NCBI RefSeq assembly: GCF_000968015.1
Contig: NZ_LACH01000002.1
Coordinates: forward strand, 209,255-273,254
Reading direction: 5' to 3'
Length of the DNA: 64,000 nt
From: Pseudomonas fluorescens
Lineage (GTDB): Bacteria > Pseudomonadota > Gammaproteobacteria > Pseudomonadales > Pseudomonadaceae
Shown here one piece after another: positions 18,447 to 28,996 of the stretch; the first letter of the stretch is position 1, and each line of letters opens with the position of its first letter. Below the pieces are notes generated by a model. The model saw only the letters and a program-made list of their open reading frames with translations. It was not told the DNA's origin and did no database searches. Both the position numbers and the translations under genes were made by a program.

Positions 18447-19247
18447 ATGAGCAAGAGAAAGCTGATTCCGTTGCTGATCTACATCCTGTTCCTGCTGGTG
18501 CCGATCTACTGGTTGCTGAACATGTCCTTCAAGAGCAACACCGAAATCCTCAGCGGCCTGACGTTGTTTCCGCAGGATTTCACCTTCGCCAACTACAAGG
18601 TGATCTTCACCGATCCGGCCTGGTACACCGGTTACCTCAACTCGTTGTACTACGTGAGCATGAACACGGTGATTTCGCTGAGCGTGGCATTGCCGGCGGC
18701 GTATGCGTTCTCGCGCTATCGGTTTCTCGGTGACAAGCACCTGTTTTTCTGGCTCCTGACCAATCGCATGGCACCACCGGCGGTGTTTCTGTTGCCGTTC
18801 TTCCAGCTGTATTCCTCGATCGGTTTGTTCGATACGCACATCGCCGTCGCGCTGGCTCATTGCCTGTTCAATGTGCCGTTGGCGGTGTGGATTCTTGAGG
18901 GCTTCATGTCTGGGGTTCCCAAGGAAATCGACGAAACCGCCTACATCGACGGTTACAGTTTTCCTAAGTTCTTCGTGAAGATTTTCGTTCCGTTGATTGG
19001 TTCCGGGATCGGTGTGACGGCATTTTTCTGCTTTATGTTTTCCTGGGTCGAACTTCTACTCGCGCGAACGCTGACGTCGGTCAACGCCAAACCGATTGCG
19101 GCGGTGATGACGCGCACGGTCTCGGCGTCCGGCATCGACTGGGGCGTGTTGGCGGCGGCCGGGGTATTGACCATCCTGCCGGGCATGCTGGTGATCTGGT
19201 TTGTTCGCAACCACGTGGCCAAGGGCTTTGCCCTGGGCCGGGTCTGA
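18447..19247 (+). CDS. ABC transporter permease 2 (GlpQ-like)
   Basis: A 266-residue MalG/UgpE-type permease with about six transmembrane segments. Its EAA loop is EIDETAYIDGYSFPKFFVKI, and the family ending FVRNHVAKGFALGRV is present. It pairs with permease 1 to form the channel. The ATG lies 8 bp after the preceding stop with GAGG in the gap. The stop overlaps the ribosome-binding site of the next small gene. Confidence 0.9.
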   Translation: MSKRKLIPLLIYILFLLVPIYWLLNMSFKSNTEILSGLTLFPQDFTFANYKVIFTDPAWYTGYLNSLYYVSMNTVISLSVALPAAYAFSRYRFLGDKHLFFWLLTNRMAPPAVFLLPFFQLYSSIGLFDTHIAVALAHCLFNVPLAVWILEGFMSGVPKEIDETAYIDGYSFPKFFVKIFVPLIGSGIGVTAFFCFMFSWVELLLARTLTSVNAKPIAAVMTRTVSASGIDWGVLAAAGVLTILPGMLVIWFVRNHVAKGFALGRV

Positions 19248-19257
19248 GGAGCTGATG

Positions 19258-19530
19258 ATGGAATGGATGAGTTGGACCGGCCCTACGGCGGCATTCTTCA
19301 GTGTCATTGCCTTGATCCTGGTGGGCATGACGACTTGGGAACTGCGTTCGCCGAGCATTCTTCGCCGTGGTTTGTTGCCGATTGCCACCACCCGTGGCGA
19401 TCGGTTGTTTATCGGTCTTCTCGGCAGCGCCTACCTGCATTTGCTGGTAATCGGCGTCACCGACTGGAGCATCTGGGTTGCGTTCGCGTTGTCCCTGGTG
19501 TGGCTGTTGGCTGTGATGCGCTGGGGATAG
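19258..19530 (+). CDS. Small membrane protein, DUF2160/GlpU-like
   Basis: A 90-residue protein with three probable transmembrane segments (about residues 10-26, 49-65 and 69-86). It is the expected sixth member of GlpSTPQUV-type operons, where a small membrane protein of unknown role stands between the second permease and the binding protein. GAGGAG at 19246-19251 gives 6 bp spacing to the ATG at 19258; the neighbouring ATG at 19255 would sit only 3 bp away, so the second is preferred, though either is possible. No catalytic motif is visible. It may be an accessory transporter subunit. Confidence 0.82.
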   Translation: MEWMSWTGPTAAFFSVIALILVGMTTWELRSPSILRRGLLPIATTRGDRLFIGLLGSAYLHLLVIGVTDWSIWVAFALSLVWLLAVMRWG

Positions 19531-19670
19531 GGTCTGTGCGAGAACTCGCCGAGCGGCGATCAGGCAAGGCAAAAACAGGCGAGGTAGCGGAGTTGACTTT
19601 AGTCAATGAGCATTCCGAGCCTGTTTTTAACGCAGCATGATCGACGCGCAGGCAGTTCTCGTACAGAGCC
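19531..19670. repeat. 140-bp imperfect hairpin element within the operon
   Basis: Outer arms GGTCTGTGCGAGAACT and AGTTCTCGTACAGAGCC pair with few mismatches. Further in, AAAAACAGGC (left) matches GCCTGTTTTT (right) and GTTGACT pairs with AGTCAA near the apex. I know similar elements from other Pseudomonas intergenic regions but not by name. It starts one base after the small membrane gene stop and leaves only 27 bp to the binding-protein start. Confidence 0.75.
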
Positions 19671-19697
19671 TGCTCCGAAACCCAAAAAGGAGGTCTT

Positions 19698-21440
19698 ATG
19701 TTCGACAAAAACAATAAGCTGCGACATAGCGTTTCATTGGCAGCCATGCTGGCACTCAGCGGGTTGAGCGCTGCAGCCTGGGCGGATGCCTATGAAGACG
19801 CGGCCAAGAAATGGATTGGCAGCGAATTCAAACCGTCCACCCTGACCGAAGCCCAGCAACTCGAAGAGTTGAAGTGGTTTATCAAGGCTGCAGAGCCGTT
19901 TCGCGGGATGGACATCAAGGTTGTTTCCGAAACCCTGACCACGCACGAGTATGAATCCAAGGTATTGGCCAAGGCCTTTACCGAGATCACCGGGATCAAA
20001 GTCACCCACGACCTGCTGCAAGAAGGCGATGTCGTGGAGAAACTGCAGACCGTGATGCAGTCGGACAAAAGCATCTATGACGGGTGGGTCAACGACTCGG
20101 ACCTGATCGGCACCCATTTCCGTTACGGCAAGACCGAAGCCATCACCGACCTGATGGCCAATGAGGGTAAAAACTTTACGTCGCCGACCCTGGACCTCAA
20201 GGATTTCATCGGCATCTCCTTCACCACCGCGCCCGACGGCAAGCTCTATCAATTGCCCGATCAACAGTTCGCCAACCTCTACTGGTTCCGCGCCGACTGG
20301 TTCGAGCGGCCGGAGCTGAAAGCCAAGTTCAAGGAAAAATACGGTTACGAGTTGGGCGTGCCGGTGAACTGGTCTGCCTATGAAGACATCGCCAAATTCT
20401 TCAGCGAAGACGTCAAGGAAATCGACGGCAAGCGGGTCTACGGGCACATGGACTATGGCAAGAAAGACCCGTCCCTGGGCTGGCGCTTTACCGATGCCTG
20501 GTTCTCCATGGCCGGCGGCGGTGACAAGGGCTTGCCCAACGGTTTGCCAGTGGATGAGTGGGGCATTCGTGTCGAAGACTGCCATCCGGTCGGCTCCAGC
20601 GTGACCCGCGGGGGTGATACCAACGGCCCGGCAGCGGTTTTTGCCACCACCAAATACGTCGACTGGATGAAGAAATACGCGCCACCGGAAGCGGCGGGCA
20701 TGACCTTCTCCGAATCCGGCCCGGTGCCGTCCCAAGGCAACATCGCCCAGCAAATTTTCTGGTACACCGCATTCACTGCGGACATGACCAAGCCGGGCCT
20801 GCCGGTGGTGAATGCCGACGGCACGCCGAAATGGCGCATGGCGCCATCGCCACGCGGACCGTATTGGGAAGAGGGCATGAAGCTTGGGTATCAGGACGTG
20901 GGTTCGTGGACGTTCATGAAGTCCACGCCTGAGAAACAGAAACTGGCGGCCTGGCTGTACGCGCAGTTCGTGACCTCGAAAACCGTATCGTTGAAGAAAA
21001 CCATCGTCGGCCTGACGCCCATCCGCGAATCGGACATCAACTCGCAAGCGATGACCGACCTGGCGCCGAAACTCGGTGGCCTGGTGGAGTTCTACCGCAG
21101 CCCGGCCCGCGTGCAATGGACCCCGACCGGGACCAACGTGCCGGACTATCCGCGTCTGGCTCAACTGTGGTGGAGCCATATTGCCGAAGCCGCCAGCGGC
21201 GACAAAAGCCCGCAACAGGCGCTGGATGGTTTGGCCAAGGATCAGGACGCGATCATGACCCGTCTGGAGCGCTCGAAGGCGCAAGCCACTTGCGCACCGA
21301 AAATGAACCCCGAGCGCGATGCGCAATACTGGTTCGATCAGCCGGGTGCACCGAAGCCAAAACTGGCGAACGAGAAGCCTAAAGGTGAAACCGTGAGCTA
21401 CAACGAACTGCTGAAATCGTGGGCTGATGCACGGAAGTAA
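19698..21440 (+). CDS. ABC transporter periplasmic substrate-binding protein (GlpV-like)
   Basis: A 580-residue binding protein, larger than the usual 400-450 residues of cluster-B sugar binders but normal for GlpV. It has a signal peptide with probable cleavage after AWA at residue 30 (mature DAYEDAAKKW). The body shows the SBP_bac_1 pattern, for example KVVSETLTTHEYESKVLAKA and TGIKVTHDLLQEGDVVEKLQ. AAGGAGG at 19689-19695 is an almost full Shine-Dalgarno match just before the ATG, fitting a highly made periplasmic protein. It is last in the operon, after a 140-bp hairpin element that could stabilise or separate its mRNA segment. Confidence 0.9.
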   Translation: MFDKNNKLRHSVSLAAMLALSGLSAAAWADAYEDAAKKWIGSEFKPSTLTEAQQLEELKWFIKAAEPFRGMDIKVVSETLTTHEYESKVLAKAFTEITGIKVTHDLLQEGDVVEKLQTVMQSDKSIYDGWVNDSDLIGTHFRYGKTEAITDLMANEGKNFTSPTLDLKDFIGISFTTAPDGKLYQLPDQQFANLYWFRADWFERPELKAKFKEKYGYELGVPVNWSAYEDIAKFFSEDVKEIDGKRVYGHMDYGKKDPSLGWRFTDAWFSMAGGGDKGLPNGLPVDEWGIRVEDCHPVGSSVTRGGDTNGPAAVFATTKYVDWMKKYAPPEAAGMTFSESGPVPSQGNIAQQIFWYTAFTADMTKPGLPVVNADGTPKWRMAPSPRGPYWEEGMKLGYQDVGSWTFMKSTPEKQKLAAWLYAQFVTSKTVSLKKTIVGLTPIRESDINSQAMTDLAPKLGGLVEFYRSPARVQWTPTGTNVPDYPRLAQLWWSHIAEAASGDKSPQQALDGLAKDQDAIMTRLERSKAQATCAPKMNPERDAQYWFDQPGAPKPKLANEKPKGETVSYNELLKSWADARK

Positions 21441-21460
21441 GAGGCTTTAATGTGAAACGC

Positions 21461-21487
21461 AAACGGCACCGAAAGGTGCCGTTTTAC
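21461..21487 (+). terminator. Rho-independent terminator of the ABC operon
   Basis: AAACGGCACC, loop GAAA, GGTGCCGTTTTACTTT, 20 bp after the last gene. Confidence 0.88.
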
Positions 21488-21507
21488 TTTGTGCCTGCTC
21501 CACCGCC

Positions 21508-21599
21508 ATCGCGAGCAAGCTCGCTCCCACAGTAGTTCGGTGTTGTTCACAAATAGTGTGTTAACAGGAGATCCATTGTGGGAGCGAGCTTGCTCGCGA
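21508..21599. repeat. REP pair in inside-out orientation
   Basis: TCGCGAGCAAGCTCGCTCCC ends in ACAG on the left, and TGTGGGAGCGAGCTTGCTCG on the right, with the TGTGGG ends facing inward. It lies between the two convergent terminators of the ABC and nuo operons. Confidence 0.75.
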
Positions 21600-21658
21600 A
21601 GAGGCCATCCCAGACAACCGGTTACTGATGACGGCACACAAGTACGAAGATCAAACGC

Positions 21659-21690
21659 AAAAACGGCACCCGAAGGTGCCGTTTCTGTTT
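21659..21690 (-). terminator. Rho-independent terminator of the nuo operon
   Basis: On the minus strand AAACGGCACC, loop TTCGG region, GGTGCCGTTTTTGCGTTTG; lies about 25 bp past the nuoN stop. The stem sequence is nearly the same as that of the ABC operon terminator. Confidence 0.85.
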
Positions 21691-21713
21691 TCTACCGAGT
21701 GTCGCTTAAGCGA

Positions 21714-23177
21714 TCAACCCGCCAGACCCGCTTGCTGAACCAGCACCAGCAACGGCTGCGGATACAGCCCGAGGAAGAACGCCAGTGCAGCGATGGCCAG
21801 CAGCATCACGCCGCCTGCACGTTGTTCCCAGTGCAGTTGCGCATCGTGGCGACGCAGGTTCGGTTCGATCAGGTACAGGGTGACCATCACACGCAGGTAG
21901 TAGAAGACGCCGATGGCGCTGCCCAGTACCAGGGAACCGACCAGCCACCATTGGTGCGACTCGACGCCGGTAGCGATGATGTAGAACTTGCCGATGAAGC
22001 CCGCGGTCAGCGGGATACCGGCCAGGGACAGCATCATCACGGTCAGTACGGCGGTCAGGTACGGACGGCGCCAGAACAGGCCGCGGTATTCGTACAGGGC
22101 ATCCGCGTCACGGCCGTTGTACGGCGAGGACATCAGGGTGATCACGCCGAACGCGCCGAGGCTGGTGATCACGTAGGTGACCAGGTACACGCCGATGGCT
22201 TCCACGGCCAGACCCTTGCTCGCTACCAGTGCGATCAGCAGGTAACCGAAGTGAGCGATGGACGAGTAACCCAGCAGACGCTTGAGGTTGCTCTGGGTCA
22301 GTGCCAGCAGGTTACCGAACAGGATCGACGCGATGGCGATGATGGTCAGCACGTCACTCAGTACACCGCTGCTCGCCGCGGGCGAGATCTGGAACAGACG
22401 CACCATCACTGCGAACACAGCCACTTTCGAAGCGGTGGCCAGGAACGCGGCCACCGGTGCCGGAGCACCTTCGTAAACGTCCGGGGTCCAGAGGTGAAAC
22501 GGTACCAGCGACAGCTTGAACGCCAGACCGATTAGCATCATGCCCAGGCCCAGTTGCGCCAGCGAGCTTGGCAGGCCGGTGGCCGCGAGGGCCTGGCCGA
22601 TACCGACGAAGCTCAGGCTGCCGGAGTCGGCGTAGAGCAGGGCCATGCCGAACAACAGGAACGCAGAACCGGCGGCCGACAGCACCATGTACTTGATACC
22701 GGCTTCCAGCGAACGCTTGTTGAAGAAGGCATAAGCCACCAGACCGTAGACCGGTACCGAGAGCAGTTCCAGACCGATGAACAACCCGGCCAGGTGCTGC
22801 GCGCTGACCAGCACCAGGCCACCGGCGGCGGCCATCAGGATCAGCAGGTAAAGTTCTTCACGGTTGCCCGGGTAACCCGAACCGCCATCGCCGAGGTAGG
22901 CGTGGGCGAGGGTTACACAAGCGAGGGTGGCGACCAGGATCAGCGCCATGTACAGGCAAGCGAAGGTGTCGATCTGCAGCAATGGAGTCACGGCCAGAGG
23001 CGCGACTTTCAGGGCTGGCAGGATCGACAGCAACGCCAGGTTCAGACCCGCCACGGAAATCAGGAAGGTCTGCGAGTGGTTGCGGCGCCAGGCGATCGCC
23101 AGCATCACCACGATGATCGTGGCGCTGGTGATCAACAACGGCGCAAGCGCGATAAAGTGTTGAGTCGTGAATTCCAT
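21714..23177 (-). CDS. nuoN: NADH-quinone oxidoreductase subunit N
   Basis: NuoN, 487 residues, one of the three antiporter-like proton-pumping subunits in the membrane arm of complex I. About 14 hydrophobic helices are visible, with the proton-antiporter core from [20 protein letters not shown] to the conserved Lys-bearing helices ([19 protein letters not shown]). The frame is open to 23240, but the family N-terminus [15 protein letters not shown] fixes the ATG at 23177, 7 bp after the nuoM stop. Last gene of the operon, followed by a terminator. Confidence 0.96.
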   Translation of the reverse strand: MEFTTQHFIALAPLLITSATIIVVMLAIAWRRNHSQTFLISVAGLNLALLSILPALKVAPLAVTPLLQIDTFACLYMALILVATLACVTLAHAYLGDGGSGYPGNREELYLLILMAAAGGLVLVSAQHLAGLFIGLELLSVPVYGLVAYAFFNKRSLEAGIKYMVLSAAGSAFLLFGMALLYADSGSLSFVGIGQALAATGLPSSLAQLGLGMMLIGLAFKLSLVPFHLWTPDVYEGAPAPVAAFLATASKVAVFAVMVRLFQISPAASSGVLSDVLTIIAIASILFGNLLALTQSNLKRLLGYSSIAHFGYLLIALVASKGLAVEAIGVYLVTYVITSLGAFGVITLMSSPYNGRDADALYEYRGLFWRRPYLTAVLTVMMLSLAGIPLTAGFIGKFYIIATGVESHQWWLVGSLVLGSAIGVFYYLRVMVTLYLIEPNLRRHDAQLHWEQRAGGVMLLAIAALAFFLGLYPQPLLVLVQQAGLAG

Positions 23178-23184
23178 AGCGCTC

Positions 23185-24717
23185 TTACCGGGCCGAAGCG
23201 AGTTGAGTGAAGGCGGTGCCGAGCCATTGCTGCACGCCATGCATCGTCGCAGCAGAGGTATCGAGGAACGGTTGCGGGTACACGCCGATGAAAATCAGCA
23301 ACGCTGCCAGGCCGACCACCATGATCAGTTCGCGACCGTCCATGCCATGCAGCACCGCGTCCGATTTGGACGGGCCGAAGTAGGCACGGTGGATCATGAT
23401 CAGCGAGTAGACCGAACCGAACACCAGACCGGACGTCGCGAGGATAGTGATGATTGGAGCGCTCGGGAACGTGCCGATCAGGATCAGGAACTCACCCACA
23501 AAGTTACCGGTAGCCGGCAAGCCCAGGGACGCGGCTGCGAAGAACAGGCTGACGGCCGGCAGGTAAGCGATCTTCGACCACAGGCCACCCATCTCACGCA
23601 TGTCGCGGGTGTGGGTACGCTCGTACAGTTGACCACTGAGGATAAAGAGTGCCGCCGCCGACAGACCGTGCGCCAGCATCTGCATCACAGCGCCCTGCAG
23701 CGCCAGTTGGCTGCCGGAGTAGATGCCGATCAACACGAAACCCATGTGGGAAACGGAGGAGTAGGCGATCAGGCGCTTGATGTCGGTTTGGGCGAAGGCC
23801 AGGAACGCACCGTAGAAGATCCCGATCAGACCGAGGGTCATGGCGAACGGCGCGAACTCGGCCGAGGCATTCGGGAACAGCGGCAGGGCGAAACGCAGCA
23901 GACCGTAAGCAGCCGTTTTCAACAAGATACCGGCCAGGTCGACCGAACCCGCGGTCGGTGCCTGGGCGTGAGCGTCAGGCAACCAGGAGTGGAACGGCAC
24001 CACCGGCAGCTTCACCGCGAAGGCGATGAAGAAGCCGAGCATCAGGATGTACTCGGTGGTCAGCGACATCTTGGTTTTCAACAGATCGGCGTAGTTGAAG
24101 GTAATCACGCCGGTGTCGTTGAAGTTGACCAGTACCAGGCCCAGGATCGCCACCAACATGATCAGGCCGGAAGCCTGAGTGAAGATGAAGAACTTGGTCG
24201 CCGCGTAGATCCGGGTTTTCTTGCCGTCCGAAGAACTATGACCCCAGAGCGCGATGAGGAAGTACATCGGCACCAGCATCATTTCCCAGAAGAAGAAAAA
24301 CATGAACAGGTCGAGGGCGAGGAACACGCCGACGACACCGCCCAGGATCCACATCAGGTTCAAGTGGAAGAAGCCAACGTGACGCTGGATCTCTTTCCAC
24401 GAGCAGAGTACCGAGAGGATACCCAGCAGACCGGTCAGCAGGATCATCAACAGCGACAGGCCGTCGAGGGCCAGGTGCACGCTGATGCCGAAGCGCTCGA
24501 TCCAGATGTGCTTGAACTCAAGCGCCCAGGTCGGATCGGCGCCAGGTGCCGGAGCAAATGAATAATTACCGTGGGCCCACAGCCAGAGGCCGAGCGCGAG
24601 TTCCAGGGTCATGGTCAACAGCGCAATCCAGCGGGGGAGGGTAGCGCCGAAGCGCTCACCCATCCAGCACAGCAGGCCGCCGATGAAGGGGATCAGGATT
24701 AGCCAAGGCAGAATCAT
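23185..24717 (-). CDS. nuoM: NADH-quinone oxidoreductase subunit M
   Basis: NuoM, 510 residues, an antiporter-like membrane subunit. It starts [18 protein letters not shown] and shows the [20 protein letters not shown] block with the conserved lysine region upstream ([11 protein letters not shown]). About 14 transmembrane helices form one proton channel. It lies 39 bp after nuoL and 7 bp before nuoN. Confidence 0.97.
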   Translation of the reverse strand: MILPWLILIPFIGGLLCWMGERFGATLPRWIALLTMTLELALGLWLWAHGNYSFAPAPGADPTWALEFKHIWIERFGISVHLALDGLSLLMILLTGLLGILSVLCSWKEIQRHVGFFHLNLMWILGGVVGVFLALDLFMFFFFWEMMLVPMYFLIALWGHSSSDGKKTRIYAATKFFIFTQASGLIMLVAILGLVLVNFNDTGVITFNYADLLKTKMSLTTEYILMLGFFIAFAVKLPVVPFHSWLPDAHAQAPTAGSVDLAGILLKTAAYGLLRFALPLFPNASAEFAPFAMTLGLIGIFYGAFLAFAQTDIKRLIAYSSVSHMGFVLIGIYSGSQLALQGAVMQMLAHGLSAAALFILSGQLYERTHTRDMREMGGLWSKIAYLPAVSLFFAAASLGLPATGNFVGEFLILIGTFPSAPIITILATSGLVFGSVYSLIMIHRAYFGPSKSDAVLHGMDGRELIMVVGLAALLIFIGVYPQPFLDTSAATMHGVQQWLGTAFTQLASAR

Positions 24718-24756
24718 GACGGGCTCAATTCCTTTCGCAAGTTCGCAAGGTTCATA

Positions 24757-26610
24757 TCAGACCGCTACCAGCACGATGGCGCCGATGACCAGCACGGAGC
24801 CGGCTGCCATCGATGCCGCGTACCAACGCAGTTGACCGGTTTCGGTACGGCTCAGGGCGGTGTGACCCCCTTTGGCCATACGCGGGATCAGACCGATGGT
24901 CTGGTCGAGCGGGTCTCTGCGCAGTGCGTGGCTGATCGCAAGGTATGGCTTGACGAACAGTTTGTCGTAGATCCAGTCGAAGCCCCAGGCAGCGAACCAC
25001 CAGGCCGAAAGGAAGCGGCCGATGCCGCTGTTGGCGATTGCAGTGACGAAACGACGCTTGCCGAGGAACAGCAGCGCGGCCAGCAGGATACCGGACAGGG
25101 CGATGGCGCCCGACGCGATTTCCAGACTGTGCTTGGCTTCGCCGCCGGCATGGCCGACGCTTTCCGGCAGCACGCCGTGCAGTGGTGGAACGATCATCGC
25201 GCCGATGGCGGTAGACAATACGATCAGCACCGACAGTGGCAGCCAGTGAGCGATGCCGTGACCGGCGTGCGCTTCGGTCTTCACTTCACCGTGGAACGCG
25301 ATGAAGATCAGGCGGAAGGTGTACAGCGAAGTCATGAACGCGCCGACCAGACCTGCATACAGCAGACCGTGGTTGCCGCTGGCGAACGCTTCCCAGAGGA
25401 TTTCGTCCTTGGAGTAGAAGCCTGCGGTCACCAGTGGCAGGGCCGCCAGGGCCGCGCCGCCGACGATGAAGCTGGCGTAGGCCAGTGGCAGTTTCTTCCA
25501 CAGGCCGCCCATCTTGAAGATGTTCTGCTCGTGATGGCAGGCAACGATCACCGAACCGGACGCAAGGAACAGCAGCGCCTTGAAGAAGGCGTGGGTCATC
25601 AGGTGGAAGATCGCGCCATCCCAGGCACCCACGCCCAGGGCCAGGAACATGTAGCCGATCTGGCTCATGGTCGAGTAGGCGAGGATACGTTTGATGTCGG
25701 TCTGGACCAGTGCGGCAAAACCGGCGAGTACCAGGGTCACACCGCCGACCACGCCAACCAGGTGCAGGATGTCCGGCGCCAGGGCAAACAGGCCGTGAGT
25801 ACGGGCGATCAGGTAGACACCGGCGGTTACCATCGTTGCGGCGTGGATCAGTGCCGAAACCGGAGTAGGACCGGCCATCGCGTCCGCCAGCCAGGTTTGC
25901 AGCGGCAGTTGCGCGGATTTACCGACAGCGCCGCCCAGCAGCATCAAGGTCGCCATGACCATCCAGAAGTCGCCAGACTGGAATTTCTGTGGTGCCAGAA
26001 CCAGCAGTTCCTGGATGTTCAGCGTGCCCAGTTGTGCGAACAGGATGAACAGGCCGATGGCCATGAACACGTCGCCGATACGGGTCACGATGAAGGCTTT
26101 GAGTGCCGCGTTACCGTTGTTGCGGTTGCTGTAGTAGAAACCGATCAACAGGTACGAGCACAGGCCCACGCCTTCCCAACCGAAGTACAGGAACAACAGG
26201 TTATCGCCCAGGACCAGGAACAGCATGCTGGCGATAAACAGGTTGGTGTAGGCGAAGAAGCGCGAGTAACCGGCTTCACCGCGCATGTACCAGGACGCGA
26301 ACAGGTGGATCAGGAAGCCGACGCCGACCACCACACCCAGCATGGTCAGGGACAGACCATCCAGGTACAGCGCGAAGTTAGGCGTAAAGCCTTCCACCGC
26401 CATCCACTGCCACAACACCATGGTGTAGTGACCGCCTTCCGGCGGGGCGACGTTGAATTGCCAGATCACGTAAGCCGTGACGATGGCCGACAATCCGATG
26501 GAACCGACGCCGATCAGCGCCGACAGGTTTTCCGAGAGGCGGCCGCGTGAGAACGCCAGCAGCAGGAAACCTATGAGAGGGAATACGAAAGTCAGATAGA
26601 GAAGATTCAT
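24757..26610 (-). CDS. nuoL: NADH-quinone oxidoreductase subunit L
   Basis: NuoL, 617 residues, the distal antiporter-like subunit, with a long C-terminal amphipathic helix (residues about 520-590) that lies along the membrane arm. Key block: [20 protein letters not shown] followed by [18 protein letters not shown]. The ATG at 26610 overlaps the nuoK stop by 4 bp (26607-26610), so the genes are translationally coupled. Confidence 0.97.
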   Translation of the reverse strand: MNLLYLTFVFPLIGFLLLAFSRGRLSENLSALIGVGSIGLSAIVTAYVIWQFNVAPPEGGHYTMVLWQWMAVEGFTPNFALYLDGLSLTMLGVVVGVGFLIHLFASWYMRGEAGYSRFFAYTNLFIASMLFLVLGDNLLFLYFGWEGVGLCSYLLIGFYYSNRNNGNAALKAFIVTRIGDVFMAIGLFILFAQLGTLNIQELLVLAPQKFQSGDFWMVMATLMLLGGAVGKSAQLPLQTWLADAMAGPTPVSALIHAATMVTAGVYLIARTHGLFALAPDILHLVGVVGGVTLVLAGFAALVQTDIKRILAYSTMSQIGYMFLALGVGAWDGAIFHLMTHAFFKALLFLASGSVIVACHHEQNIFKMGGLWKKLPLAYASFIVGGAALAALPLVTAGFYSKDEILWEAFASGNHGLLYAGLVGAFMTSLYTFRLIFIAFHGEVKTEAHAGHGIAHWLPLSVLIVLSTAIGAMIVPPLHGVLPESVGHAGGEAKHSLEIASGAIALSGILLAALLFLGKRRFVTAIANSGIGRFLSAWWFAAWGFDWIYDKLFVKPYLAISHALRRDPLDQTIGLIPRMAKGGHTALSRTETGQLRWYAASMAAGSVLVIGAIVLVAV

Positions 26611-26915
26611 CCGCGCATCTCGCTGGCAGCGTCGATATCGAGAGTGTGGAAGCGGCGATACAGCTGCAACAGAATCGCCAGGCCAATACTGGCCTCGGCG
26701 GCTGCCAGGCTGATCACCAGGATGAACATGATCTGTCCATCCGGCTGCGCCCAGCGGCTACCGGCAACGATGAAGGCCAGTGCGGAGGCATTCATCATGA
26801 CCTCCAGGCTCATCAGCACGAAGAGAATGTTGCGGCGGACCATCAGGCCGACCAGACCGAGGCAGAACAGGATGCCGGCGACCGCCAGACCATGCTCCAT
26901 AGGGATAGCAGGCAT
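26607..26915 (-). CDS. nuoK: NADH-quinone oxidoreductase subunit K
   Basis: NuoK, 102 residues, three transmembrane helices with the conserved glutamates of the proton path ([13 protein letters not shown] and [11 protein letters not shown]). Two ATGs are in frame. The first (26921) lies only 2 bp after AAGGAG; the second (26915) has 8 bp spacing and gives the standard 102-residue length, so it is chosen. The gene overlaps both neighbours slightly or nearly so, typical for this operon. Confidence 0.95.
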   Translation of the reverse strand: MPAIPMEHGLAVAGILFCLGLVGLMVRRNILFVLMSLEVMMNASALAFIVAGSRWAQPDGQIMFILVISLAAAEASIGLAILLQLYRRFHTLDIDAASEMRG

Positions 26916-26917
26916 CG

Positions 26918-27421
26918 TCATTGCTCCTTGGCTTCGTTGCGGCCCAAGTGGAACGCCGTGACAGCTGCGGCGAGCAGCAGCATCGAGGCGAGTTCGACCA
27001 CCAGCAGGTAAGGACCGAACAGGCTGATGCCCACGGCCTTGGCGTCTACGGTGGTGTGGCCGACGGCCTGACCGCTGGAGTGGCTGAACAGCACGTACAG
27101 CAGTTCAACCAGCAGCAGGGCGCCGAGCGCGACCGGGCCGAGCCAGATGCCGGGCTTGAGCCAGACGCGCTCTTGCTGAACCGAGGCCGGGCCCAGGTTC
27201 AGCATCATCACCACGAACACGAACAGCACCATGATGGCGCCAGCGTAGGCGATCACTTCCAGCACACCGGCGAACGGCGCGCCGAGGGCGAAAAACGTCA
27301 TCGCCACGGCAATCAGCGAAATGATCAGGTAGAGCAGGGCGTGCACGGGGTTGGTGTTGGTGATCACGCGAAGCGTGGACACAACAGCGATACCCGATGC
27401 GAAATAGAAAGCGAATTCCAT
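26918..27421 (-). CDS. nuoJ: NADH-quinone oxidoreductase subunit J
   Basis: NuoJ, 167 residues, five membrane helices. It contains the TM3 segment [20 protein letters not shown] with the pi-bulge region that moves during proton pumping. A short linker of 9 bp separates it from nuoI. Start ATG at 27421 follows AAGGAAGA. Confidence 0.96.
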   Translation of the reverse strand: MEFAFYFASGIAVVSTLRVITNTNPVHALLYLIISLIAVAMTFFALGAPFAGVLEVIAYAGAIMVLFVFVVMMLNLGPASVQQERVWLKPGIWLGPVALGALLLVELLYVLFSHSSGQAVGHTTVDAKAVGISLFGPYLLVVELASMLLLAAAVTAFHLGRNEAKEQ

Positions 27422-27430
27422 CTTTCTTCC

Positions 27431-27976
27431 TTAAGGCAGCAAGCTCTTCACGTTGATCGGTTCGGCTTCATTCTGCGCGGCGCCTTTCGGCTTACCGGCA
27501 ATCGCCATACCTGCAACACGATAGAAGTTGTAATCAGGGTTTTTGCCGGGGCCGGAGATCAACAGATCTTCTTTCTCGTACACCAGGTCCTGACGTTTGA
27601 ACTCGGCCATCTCGAAATCCGGTGTCAGCTGGATCGCGGTGGTCGGGCAGGCTTCCTCGCAGAGGCCGCAGAAAATGCAGCGCGAGAAGTTGATACGGAA
27701 AAACTCCGGGTACCAGCGACCGTCATCGGTTTCAGCTTTCTGCAGCGAGATGCAACCGACCGGGCACGCCACGGCGCACAGGTTGCAAGCTACACAACGC
27801 TCTTCACCGTCGGGGTCGCGGGTCAGGACGATACGGCCACGGAAGCGCGGCGGCAGGTACACGGCTTCTTCCGGGTACTGCAGCGTGTCGCGCTTGCGGA
27901 AGGCGTGGCCGAAGATCATCACCAGGCTGCGAAGCTGGGTGAAGAAGCCATGCACGATGTCAAATATGTACTTCAT
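27431..27976 (-). CDS. nuoI: NADH-quinone oxidoreductase subunit I (2 x 4Fe-4S)
   Basis: NuoI, 181 residues, carries iron-sulfur clusters N6a and N6b in the peripheral arm. Both ferredoxin motifs are intact: [12 protein letters not shown] and [12 protein letters not shown]. It relays electrons from NuoG to NuoB. It lies 12 bp after nuoH. Confidence 0.97.
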   Translation of the reverse strand: MKYIFDIVHGFFTQLRSLVMIFGHAFRKRDTLQYPEEAVYLPPRFRGRIVLTRDPDGEERCVACNLCAVACPVGCISLQKAETDDGRWYPEFFRINFSRCIFCGLCEEACPTTAIQLTPDFEMAEFKRQDLVYEKEDLLISGPGKNPDYNFYRVAGMAIAGKPKGAAQNEAEPINVKSLLP

Positions 27977-27988
27977 GATTCTCTATCC

Positions 27989-28996
27989 TCACTGAGCCGC
28001 GACGGCGGGCGTGTTGAGCAACACGATCGCAGCGGTCACCAGCATGTTGACGAGGGTCAGCGGCAGGCAGAACTTCCAGCTGAAATCCATCACTTGGTCA
28101 TACCGTGGGCGCGGAATCGAGGCGCGCAGCAGGATGAAGAACATGATGAAGAACGCGGTTTTCAGTGCGAACCAGATGAACGGGATCTGCGGCAGAATGC
28201 CGAACGGACCGTGCCAGCCACCGAAGAACAGGGTCACCAGCAGCGCCGAAATCAACACGATGCCGATGTACTCACCGACGAAGAACATGCCCCATTTCAT
28301 GCCGGCGTATTCAATGTGGTAACCGTCGGCCAATTCCTGTTCCGCTTCCGGCTGGTCGAACGGGTGACGGTGAGTCACGGCGACGCCGGCAATGAAGAAG
28401 GTCAGGAAACCGAAGATCTGTGGAATGACGAACCACAGGTTCTGTGCCTGGTATTCAACGATGTCGCGCATGTTGAACGAGCCAACCTGGATCACGATGC
28501 CCATCAGCGACAGGCCCATGAACACTTCGTACGACACGGTTTGTGCCGAGGCCCGCAAGCTGCCCAACAGGGCGAACTTGTTGTTACTCGACCAGCCGGC
28601 GAACAGCACCGCGTAGACCGACAGACCGGCCATGGCGAAGAAGAACAGGATGCCGATGTTGATGTCCGCCACACCCCAGGTGGGGGTGATCGGGATGATC
28701 GCGAAGGCAATCAGCAAGGCGCTCATGGCCACGACCGGTGCCAAGGTGAAGATCACTTTGTCGGCGAACGGCGGGGTCCAGTCTTCCTTGAAGAACATCT
28801 TGATCATGTCGGCCGCGATCTGGAACGCGCCGAACGGGCCGACGCGGTTCGGACCGTAACGGTCCTGCCAGAGGGCGAGCAGACGACGCTCGACCCAGCT
28901 CAGCAGCGCGCCGCACACCACGACGGCGAGCAGAATCACGATGGCCTTGAGGACCGCGATGATCACGTCAATCACTTCAGGCGTGAACCAGGTCAT
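27989..28996 (-). CDS. nuoH: NADH-quinone oxidoreductase subunit H
   Basis: NuoH, 335 residues, eight membrane helices; it forms part of the quinone pocket at the junction of both arms. [20 protein letters not shown] is the family signature, and the acidic loop [14 protein letters not shown] is present. The ATG overlaps the nuoG stop by 4 bp (28993-28996). Confidence 0.97.
   Translation of the reverse strand: MTWFTPEVIDVIIAVLKAIVILLAVVVCGALLSWVERRLLALWQDRYGPNRVGPFGAFQIAADMIKMFFKEDWTPPFADKVIFTLAPVVAMSALLIAFAIIPITPTWGVADINIGILFFFAMAGLSVYAVLFAGWSSNNKFALLGSLRASAQTVSYEVFMGLSLMGIVIQVGSFNMRDIVEYQAQNLWFVIPQIFGFLTFFIAGVAVTHRHPFDQPEAEQELADGYHIEYAGMKWGMFFVGEYIGIVLISALLVTLFFGGWHGPFGILPQIPFIWFALKTAFFIMFFILLRASIPRPRYDQVMDFSWKFCLPLTLVNMLVTAAIVLLNTPAVAAQ

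Noticed and set aside
19263-19640. Alternative 125-codon frame overlapping the small membrane gene and the hairpin element
   Set aside because: It runs through the non-coding repeat, has no domain, and lies out of frame with the well-supported DUF2160-like gene.
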